A stretch of DNA of 64,000 nt from a virus. Position numbers and translations under genes: made by a program. Location of the stretch: positions 1 to 64,000 of the IMG/VR virus record IMGVR_UViG_3300035698_010610; one strand, 5' to 3'. The notes beneath the pieces were generated by a model. That model saw nothing but the letters and a program-made list of their open reading frames with translations. It had not been told where the DNA came from and searched no databases. Positions 17,005-24,800 of this stretch are shown in pieces (position 1 is the first letter of the stretch; each line of letters opens with the position of its first letter).

Positions 17005-17942
17005 CGCTCCACCAGTTCCTTTACTCGATTGCCAACGAGGTGGCTTCTGAACGTCCAACTGCGGGCCGCCCTTCCGAGTGACCTACGCACCTCCGGTTCA
17101 GTCCGGAGATACCCGACATGCAAGATCAATTGCTCGTGATTGCTGTAGTGCAAATACGGCCCTGGCGGCAGACCGGGCGTTGACCGTCGGACCACGCACG
17201 CCCCCGCACCGGTCGCCAGCCAGAACCGATCCGACCAATATCCGTCGATGTCGTGCCGCATATCGCAACACAGAACGACCGCCGCTTTCGAGATAAGCGA
17301 GGGCAATTCAAACGGCGGGCAGAATTGCAAGGGCAGGGAACCGCCAACCACCGGGGGACCAGCGGCCCCTGCCCAGGCAACCACGTATCCGGCGTTGACC
17401 AGCGCCGCCACGTCGTTGCGCCGCTCCCGCCATTCGTTGTGGGTGCAACCCCACAAAAGCACGTCGTACTCCGGGGCGTCTGCGTATTCAGTGGCAGGCA
17501 TCCCGCACGGGCACCCTTGGTCGAGCCACACCGCTTTGATGCCGAGGCGATGATAGTCAGCGAGAAGCCCCCGCTCTTTCACAAACACGATGTCGCATTC
17601 CGCGAGCAGCGTCGCGAAGGAATTGAGGATCGGCCGCTGTGCGTAGTCGGTCCGGAATAGCGTTGATTGGCCTTGCAGGCCGCGACCACGCATGGCCATC
17701 AAATCAAACACCCAGCACGCCCACACCGCTTGGCGGCCCTTCGCGGCCGACATCACGTCAGCGTGCGGAAGGCCGGCACCCTTCTGGGAGAACAAGACAA
17801 CATCGCACTCGGCGTCTGCCCTACGGAGGTCATCAGCGGTTGCGATCCGCGTTACCTCGTGGCCTGCGTCACGAAGGGCTTGAGCTACCCATCCGTTCTT
17901 CGGCCACTTAGGCTGCTTGGAATACGCGAACCCTATCCGCAT
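16947..17942 (-). CDS. Glycosyltransferase, CgeB/GT4-like
   Basis: A 331-residue protein from MRIGFAYSKQPKWPKNGWVA. It has a Rossmann-like N-terminus, DVVLFSQKGAGLPHADVM, VWLDQGCPCGMP at the domain junction, then LLWGCTHNEWRERRNDVAALVNAGY. The C-terminal donor-binding half has PSLISKAAVVLCCDMRHDIDGYWSDRFWLATGAGACVVRRSTPGL, which matches the CgeB-like pattern of a late-domain sugar-nucleotide site. GTGAGG precedes the start. It may glycosylate capsid or tail proteins or host surface glycans. It is unrelated in sequence to the TAGT-like enzyme at 31379. Confidence 0.78.
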   Translation of the reverse strand: MRIGFAYSKQPKWPKNGWVAQALRDAGHEVTRIATADDLRRADAECDVVLFSQKGAGLPHADVMSAAKGRQAVWACWVFDLMAMRGRGLQGQSTLFRTDYAQRPILNSFATLLAECDIVFVKERGLLADYHRLGIKAVWLDQGCPCGMPATEYADAPEYDVLLWGCTHNEWRERRNDVAALVNAGYVVAWAGAAGPPVVGGSLPLQFCPPFELPSLISKAAVVLCCDMRHDIDGYWSDRFWLATGAGACVVRRSTPGLPPGPYLHYSNHEQLILHVGYLRTEPEVRRSLGRAARSWTFRSHLVGNRVKELVERCRAIVEKKSAASAKAQAR

Positions 17943-17949
17943 CGCGACC

Positions 17950-18513
17950 TCACTTTCGGTCAGCTTGCGCCTCGGCGGCGAACCGCATCGGCCCTTTGAA
18001 ATTGCCGTTGCGGTATTGCTCCATCTCCTCTTCGGTCTTCGGGCCGAACGGGTTCGAGTCGAAAAAGTCAACGCGGGCCGTCCCCTTGACCTTCTCGCGA
18101 AACGCGCCGCGCTTGAGCGATGCATGGTTCGCCTGGCATAGCCGTCGCATGTGATAATGCCACGTTGCCAGTTGGTTGTCGGTCATGTTCTCCACGACCT
18201 TCGGCGGCTCCGGCGACAGCTTTTGCATCCCAGCAGCGCCTCCCGACAGAAACGATCCCCACTTGTCGAATAGCTGCTTATTGGACTCAAAGCCCAACGG
18301 GTCGAGAATGCGGCCGCGGCGCTCGCTGAACGACAGCGAAATCAGGAAACCCGGCAGCGTTGGCATCGCCAACAAGCCGCTCGCCGACGTTGCCCCGGCC
18401 GGAAGGTTTTCCCGCTTGAAACTGCCGCGGTAGATGGTCTGCGTCGGCGGGAACATCATGTTCCCGTTCTTGCCATCGTCGAGTTCGATCACGATTTCGT
18501 CTTCGGTTGCCAT
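17950..18513 (-). CDS. Hypothetical protein downstream of capsid
   Basis: A 187-residue protein, MATEDEIVIELDDGKNGNMMFPP onward, with no membrane segment and a charged C-terminus. Residues about 108-118 (MTDNQLATWHYHM) look helical. It lies between the capsid-distal terminator and the glycosyltransferase gene, seven bases before the latter. The role is unknown. A decoration or capsid-modification partner is possible from position. Confidence 0.72.
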   Translation of the reverse strand: MATEDEIVIELDDGKNGNMMFPPTQTIYRGSFKRENLPAGATSASGLLAMPTLPGFLISLSFSERRGRILDPLGFESNKQLFDKWGSFLSGGAAGMQKLSPEPPKVVENMTDNQLATWHYHMRRLCQANHASLKRGAFREKVKGTARVDFFDSNPFGPKTEEEMEQYRNGNFKGPMRFAAEAQADRK

Positions 18514-18561
18514 CGCATAGCCCTCGTGCGGGGTTCATGTGTGCCTCTGCGGTGGTGCCAC

Positions 18562-18605
18562 AAAAGCAAAAGGGGACGAGGCGGAAATTGCCACCCCGCC
18601 CCCTT
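18562..18605 (-). terminator. Rho-independent terminator after the capsid gene
   Basis: On the minus strand AAGGGG (18605-18600) pairs with CCCCTT (18575-18570), and the stem continues with a few mismatches to a six-base loop at 18590-18585. A TTTTGCTTTTG run follows. It lies 45 bases after the capsid stop and would lower transcription of the downstream genes relative to capsid. Confidence 0.7.
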
Positions 18606-18650
18606 GTATGCGACAGCCGAAAAGCGGTCAAGCACATGAAGGGAAAACGA

Positions 18651-20324
18651 TCACCCAGTCTGCGGGCCGTCGGTGATGTAGGCGAACGCCGAGCCCAGAC
18701 GAAGCTGGCCGCCGTAGCGAGCCCGCATCGTGATGAGTTTGGTGTTTTTCAGGACCAACGTCTGGCCCTCGGTGGAAATGCGAATCTGCATCCCCAACCG
18801 GCGGAACAACCGATAGAAGCCGAAATTGCAGTACCCGATGTCACCATCGGTGATGTCGTTCTGGATCTTGCAGGACTTTTCGAGGAGCGTGTACGCCTCG
18901 TGGTCGTACCCAAGGATGCGGCGGGCGTCGTCCGTCGAAACCGGCACGCTGCGGGCACGACGGTACATCGTGTCGGTGGTCAGGAACGCACAGCGGCGAC
19001 CACCTTCCTTCCGCATCGCCTTCGACAGCCCGAAGATCATCTCCTCGAAGTCGCCGATGGTGAACGGTCCGCTCGTGGCGTTCGCCGAGGCCAGGACGTT
19101 CGTGCCGCTCGCCGAGAACACGCCCGTCGGCTGGCTCGTGCCGTTGCCGACAGCGATGCAATAGTCGAGCGTCTCGGCCAACTTCAGACCCATCCGCTGC
19201 GGGATGAGCGTGCCGAAGTTGATCGGCGAATCCTGCTCCCAGTCCATGCCGAGTTCGATGCCCATCTGCACCGGGTACATGGTCGTGTCCAGGTTCCCGA
19301 TCAGGCTGGTCGTCGTGATGAGCGACAAGCCGGAACCCTCGGCGGTTCCCCAGGTGACACTCGGGTCGGTCCAGGTCGAACCGTCCACGGCGTTCCCGCG
19401 AGAGAGGTTGATGATCTCGACCATCGGCACGAGTTCGCCTTCGAGGATCGGAGTCAGCGTGATCCGCTCATCGAACACGGTGGGAACGGCGTAGGTGCCG
19501 CCGCTGGTCGAGTCGTTCAGCAGCGCCTTGCGCTCGAACTCGGTCAACTTGCGGTCGCCGATGTCAACACCGCCATCGTCGAACGTGCCGACGAATTGCT
19601 CCTCGTGGAGGGCGTGGGCAACGAGGGCTTTCTCGTGCTCGTTCAGCACGTTCTCACCGCCTAGCTTCCACTTGAGCCACGCACCCATGATCGCCGTGTC
19701 CTTCTGGCTCGGCTCGTCCAGAGCGCGACCTCCGAACGTGGCGGGCATTCCGGCCATCGGATGCCGGGAGCCATTGGACTTCCGGTCAGGGCAGATGCAC
19801 TGCTTCTTGCTGTGGTCGTACCGCTCGGTGGCGGCCTTCATGCGAATGCGGGCCGGGCTCTCGTTGGCCGACTGGTGGCCACGCAACATCGCCATGTCGG
19901 CGAAGTTGGGCTCGGCGTCCCCGGCGGGGGTGAGGTTCAGCCCGGCGATCTTTTTCTCGACGGCCGCATTGATGGCCTTCAGGGTGTCCTCTTCGCTCGG
20001 CCCAGCGGGCGTGGGGGGAGTCGCGGCCGGGGTGGCCGGGGCAGCCTTCTGGTCGGCCAGCTTGGCGATACCGGCGGCCATTTGCCCCATCGCCGTCACC
20101 AGCGGACTCATCGACTCAGCAACCCCCTTCGCGGTGCGGTCGGCGATCTCCTTCGCCATGTCGGCCAGCGCTGCCTTCGGTTCGGCTTCCAACTCGGCCA
20201 GCCGCTCCTTCGTCAGCGTCTTGTCCTCCAGTGCTTTGTCGATGGCGGCCTTGAAAACTTCGTCGGTTGCGTCGGCGGCCACGCCCAGATGCTTGATGGC
20301 CCACGCCTTGGTCTTGTCTTTCAT
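18651..20324 (-). CDS. HK97-type major capsid protein with N-terminal delta domain
   Basis: A 557-residue protein from MKDKTKAWAIKHLG. Residues about 1-130 are Ala/Glu/Lys-rich helices (scaffolding delta domain) ending in a Pro/Ala linker. The capsid fold follows: STSGGTYAVPTVFDERI, PMVEIINLSRGN, the FGTLIPQRMGLKLAETLDYCIAVGNG P-loop-like segment and RARYGGQLRLGSAFAYIT at the end are standard HK97 features. The protease encoded immediately upstream should remove the delta domain. The start is chosen over an upstream in-frame start because GAGGATCG precedes it. A terminator follows at 18562-18605. Confidence 0.93.
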   Translation of the reverse strand: MKDKTKAWAIKHLGVAADATDEVFKAAIDKALEDKTLTKERLAELEAEPKAALADMAKEIADRTAKGVAESMSPLVTAMGQMAAGIAKLADQKAAPATPAATPPTPAGPSEEDTLKAINAAVEKKIAGLNLTPAGDAEPNFADMAMLRGHQSANESPARIRMKAATERYDHSKKQCICPDRKSNGSRHPMAGMPATFGGRALDEPSQKDTAIMGAWLKWKLGGENVLNEHEKALVAHALHEEQFVGTFDDGGVDIGDRKLTEFERKALLNDSTSGGTYAVPTVFDERITLTPILEGELVPMVEIINLSRGNAVDGSTWTDPSVTWGTAEGSGLSLITTTSLIGNLDTTMYPVQMGIELGMDWEQDSPINFGTLIPQRMGLKLAETLDYCIAVGNGTSQPTGVFSASGTNVLASANATSGPFTIGDFEEMIFGLSKAMRKEGGRRCAFLTTDTMYRRARSVPVSTDDARRILGYDHEAYTLLEKSCKIQNDITDGDIGYCNFGFYRLFRRLGMQIRISTEGQTLVLKNTKLITMRARYGGQLRLGSAFAYITDGPQTG

Positions 20325-20364
20325 CACGCGATCCTCAAAAAGTGACACGGGCCGTGCCCGCTTT

Positions 20365-21441
20365 TCATCCAACGAGCAGCCCAGCGGCTGCGCCGTATTC
20401 CTCCGCCTCGCGGCGGTTCATTTCTGCTTCGAGTTCCGGCATCGTGGCGCACGCCAACGACTTGTCGATGTCGATGACCTTGACCGGCTCCGTGGCTTTG
20501 CCGTCTCCGTCCTCTTCGTCCAATTGCTCCAGCACCGCATCGAGCTTCGTCATGGCGTCGTGGGCCATCGTCGTGACGGCTTTCACCGGCATGTTTTCGC
20601 CGTTGTGGGCAATGAGCAGGCAGGACTCGCGAGCGTCGCGGATGCGGCCCTCGTTGGCCTTGGACAACGTCCGTCCGCTTTTCTCGGTGGCAACGGTGGG
20701 CGGGAGCGTGACGGGAAACAACTTCTCGCGCTGGCGGATGTCAGGCAGGCGATTGCCCCATAGCTCGGCCAACGCCTTGACGGCGGGGTCGTGGAGCTTG
20801 GCGTCCTCAATGGCCGTGATAACCGCGTCGGCATTCGACGGGACGCTGACCAGCGACACCTCCATGATTTCGTACTTGGTGATGTGCCAACCCAGGAAGT
20901 CTTCCGCGTCATCCCCTTTGCCGCCCTTGGTGCGCTCCTCGTATTCCTCCGGGTTAAACCCGTGGGAGATTCGCAGCGCACCGAACTTGACCATCTCGGC
21001 GGCTTCCCGGCCGAGGGGCGTGTCGGCGATGGCGAAGCGGGCAGATACCCGCTTCGTGTTCTGTCCGAGAACGCCCACTAGTTTGCCGATGGGATGCATG
21101 GGGCTATGCTGCCACAACAGCGGCGAGCGTTCGTCAACGCGGGCCCCCTTCGGCTCCAGAATGTCACCGTCGCGGTCGATGCGGTTGGAGGTCACGATGG
21201 CGTCGAACTCCATGATCGCGCCTTCGGTCTTGACCTTCGACGCCCGCTTCACGGGGAACATATCCGGAGCGCAATACGTCATCACCCGCTCGGCCGCCTT
21301 CAGCACCGCTGACCATTCGGCCGGATCAACGTCGAGCGTTTCGGGGGACAACCCCTTGAGATACTGCGCGGCCGTTCCGATTCCCCATCGCTTTTTATTC
21401 TTGCGTGCGGCCAGTTCGGTGAGCAGTTCTTCGAGCACCAT
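20365..21441 (-). CDS. Prohead maturation protease (S78 family)
   Basis: A 358-residue protein with the S78 signature: IMEFDAIVTSNRIDRDGDIL, then catalytic His in LLWQHS (about residue 112) and catalytic Ser in LRISHGF (about 159), followed by YEIMEVSLVSVPSNADA. It cuts the capsid delta domain during head maturation. The C-terminal 130 residues are acidic helices that may scaffold. A GGAAGGGA site precedes the ATG at 21441. The gene lies directly upstream of capsid. Confidence 0.92.
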   Translation of the reverse strand: MVLEELLTELAARKNKKRWGIGTAAQYLKGLSPETLDVDPAEWSAVLKAAERVMTYCAPDMFPVKRASKVKTEGAIMEFDAIVTSNRIDRDGDILEPKGARVDERSPLLWQHSPMHPIGKLVGVLGQNTKRVSARFAIADTPLGREAAEMVKFGALRISHGFNPEEYEERTKGGKGDDAEDFLGWHITKYEIMEVSLVSVPSNADAVITAIEDAKLHDPAVKALAELWGNRLPDIRQREKLFPVTLPPTVATEKSGRTLSKANEGRIRDARESCLLIAHNGENMPVKAVTTMAHDAMTKLDAVLEQLDEEDGDGKATEPVKVIDIDKSLACATMPELEAEMNRREAEEYGAAAGLLVG

Positions 21442-21532
21442 TTTCGTCCCTTCCAAGGTTCGTTGGCGTGCAAGCTAGCGGGTTTTGCACAGGAGGGTCA
21501 AGACGAATCTGGGGTATGCCGCTGCGGAGGGG

Positions 21533-21829
21533 CTACCCGACAGCACCATCGGGGAGCTTCACGGCAACCGGGCCGCTGGTTTCCACGCTGAGGTATTCCT
21601 CAAAGACTTCATCAGCCATGATTGCAACGAAGGACAGCGGGTCTGTCTTGTGGTCCTCTGGGATCACTGACGACACGGCTGCCGACACAACAGGCGTCCC
21701 TTGCAGCGCGTCTGCGATGGCCTCGAAATGGGCAATGACACCCGCCTCCCCAGACAGCACTCCGTCAACAAACTCCACCGTCGTCGGAGTCAAGCCTCGC
21801 CGCCAGATGCCGGTGATTAGGATTCTCAT
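21533..21829 (-). CDS. Small hypothetical protein between portal and protease
   Basis: A 98-residue protein from MRILITGIWRRGLTPTT. It is acidic, with a helix near SGEAGVIAHFEAIADAL and strands at the end. The ATG overlaps the portal stop (ATGA), which sets the start. There is no recognisable domain. The 91 bases before the protease ATG hold nothing that I can see. Confidence 0.68.
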   Translation of the reverse strand: MRILITGIWRRGLTPTTVEFVDGVLSGEAGVIAHFEAIADALQGTPVVSAAVSSVIPEDHKTDPLSFVAIMADEVFEEYLSVETSGPVAVKLPDGAVG

Positions 21830-24800
21830 AATGCCAACAGCACCCCCAGGGCGAAGTTTGTGTAATCGCTGTCTTTCCAATACTTCGCAAACTTCCCGCC
21901 GCCGAAAAACGACTCCATTGCCATCGACATGATTTCGGTGCTTCCCGACGAGTAGGTCTTGCCGCAGTATTTGTCGGGGAACTTACCGTCCTTGTATTTC
22001 TCGCCGTCGTTCCACGGAAGGTCTTTCGTTGATTGCCCCTGCGTCCTCCGCTGAACGAATCTATTCTCTGCTGTCCGCAGCCGCATTCGCCCGCCGTTGG
22101 CTTTGAGGTTCCTTGCATGCCAGTGCGCCATTTCATGCGACGCTTCGTTGACGGCTCGCTTCGGCGTGGCTTTCCTGCCCAGGTAAATGTCGTTAGTAGA
22201 GTACGAAAAGTACGCACGGTCGTCCATCGCGGCTTCGATATAGTAGCTTTCACCCCCCTCCCATTCCTTGTGGTACCACTGTGTCGGATAGTCCTGCCTT
22301 GCCTTGTCTACTCCAGCCTTGATTCCCTTCGCCTTCCTTGACTTGGCACCACCGAAACTATCCCATGAAAACGCATACTCGTGCCCTGTGTCCTTCACGC
22401 CGAAGTCCCGACATTCAGCCATCACCTTCCGGAGCTTGTCTGCTTTCTCGGCAGGAGTGTTGCCGGTGTTTTCTATCGCCTTCCGTACCTGAGTAAGCTC
22501 CCTCCTGATTTCTTTCACTTGCGCCGCTTCGGAGGCAGACATCTCTTCAATCGGACGCCGCTTGCCAATAGCGAGCAAATCGTCGACTAGCGACTCTGCT
22601 TGCTGTTTGAGAACTTTTTCAGCAGCCTGACCCTCTCTGAATGCGGCGTCTAAGTGCTCCCGCACTATGTTGCCCACAGCCCTGATGTCATCTTCTGTTT
22701 CAATGCCCGCAGCAACTTTGCGGCGAACTTCCTGGCCAATTGCCTGCACGGGGTCGTTCATGTCGACCGTTTTGCGGCCCGTGAACAAATAGTCGTCCGG
22801 CACAACAACGTCCTGAATCGCGTCCGTTGCCCCGGCAGGTACACTTGCCACTTCAGCTTCGGCTCCACCTGTTGCCAATTGGCCAGCCGTTGGCAGCGGC
22901 AATTGCACAAGCTGCGGAGGCGGTGCCACGCTGTCCGGCCATCCGCCATACGCTCCCGGCTCGGATTGATCGAACTCGGTCGGGACGGACAATGTCGTGC
23001 AGCGGCAGTTTGACAAACACGCACCGTTCGCTATAATGAGGCCGGTTTCAGATTGGAGGTCATAAACCCAATGCGAAAACTCAAACTCCCGAATGTGCAA
23101 CACCTCATCAAGATGCACAAGGCCGGAAGAACTGTCCAGCAAATCGCTAACGACATCGGCTGCTCGGTCTCGCCAATCTATCGGGCTTTCTTGGCTGGAG
23201 GCTACCGCCCCCCTCGTCGTATATCCTTGAACGTCAATGCCCTTGCTGCTGACTACACAGGAGGCATGTCGCTCAAATCCCTGGCCAGCAAGCATGGCGT
23301 TGCCCGCAATGTAATTGCCCTTCGCCTCCAAGAAGCTGGCGTCGAACTCCGAGGCAGGAGCGATGCGGAGCGGCTGAAATGGGTGACACTCAAAACCAGT
23401 CGGGCTGCCGTTATCAGGCAATGCGGCCCCGCCTGGAAAGCCGCCGTTGCCGATGTGCCCGACATCCCGATTGATGCGTGCGTCGAATCTCACCCCGGCT
23501 ACAAACGGGCTGCGGCTGGCAAGTTCGCGAGGCAGTCTGGCATTTACCCGAACGAACAAGCCGTGGCCACGTTCCTGCGGCACAGCGGCACAGACATGCT
23601 GCACCAGTTCCCCGTTGGGCCGTACAATCTCGACTTGGCCCTTGATACCGAATTGATCGCCGTGGAAGTCTGCTGCCTCCCGGCCCACACGTTCAACAAC
23701 AAGCCCGCAGCCCGAACCCGCACGGAAATGCAACGCCTCGAATACATCTTGAATCGCGGCTGGTTCGTCGCGTACCTGATCGGCATAGCTCGCGTCGGCC
23801 GTTACAGGTTCGACCTGTCCGTGATGGGTGGCGACTTGCTCGCCTTGCTGAAGGTCGCCCGCGGCGATAAAACCACGCGAGGTAAGTACGGGGTGGTTTG
23901 GGGTTACGGTGAACCGCCTGCCGCTGCGAAGTATGACTTCAAGGGCCTGCCCTTCGTACCAGGCTTTGGTGCCTGCTACAAATGATCCTCGCACCTTGTT
24001 GCCCGGAAGAATGCAGTGGCATCGCTCCTTCCCTGGCAATGAATGGTGGCCGGGGAACGGTGCAGGAGAAGCACCAACCATGAACACGCCGGTCGGGAAA
24101 TCCTTCGGCACCCGTTTCCCGTGCAGGTCCGCGTGGGACTGGCGGGTATACTGGTCGAACGTCGCCGACCATTCCAGTTGCATCGCAGTCCCGTCGCTGA
24201 CCATCTCCTGATGTTGGACGTGGTGCCCGGAATTCCATGCGCCGCCGCTTTCCGTACGGCCGATGAGTTCCCCTCTGCGGCTGTTGCTATTGAGCCCTAA
24301 CACGCCGTCGGGGTTGCCGTCGCCGATCCGCACGCCCATCTGGTATAGATTCTCACCCTGCGACATTGAGGTGTTGATGGCGGTCGCCAAATTGTTGCGC
24401 GTCGTCATCGACATATCTTGCCAGTACGGCCGGGCCATGATCGTGTTGACCTCAGCCCTGACGGCGGCTTGCGTTTGCGGCGATAGCGTCACCATCAACT
24501 CGTCGATGGGCTTCGCGGCGCGGCGGGGACTCATGCCGAACACGCTGGCGAATATCGCACCATGAACCGCCAAGCCGAGCATGTGCGGGGTCGCAACCCG
24601 GAATAGCTCATCATTCCAGTATTGCGTATCGTAGACCACGTCCACAATGCCGCCGGACGCTGCCGCTCGCTTGAATGCCAGTGACGACGCGGACTTGTGG
24701 AACACGTTGCCGAGACGCACAAGGATTTCCGGACGCATGGCCTCGAACATCGCGGCAATGTCTACTGCCATGTCCCGCTCAAGGCTGTCGAGCTTGCGGA

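Noticed and set aside
18507-19664. Plus-strand frame of 385 codons opposite the capsid gene
   Set aside because: Shadow of the HK97 capsid gene; no motif, no start signal.
20342-21478. Plus-strand frame of 378 codons opposite the protease gene
   Set aside because: Shadow of the S78 protease; Ser-rich off-frame product.
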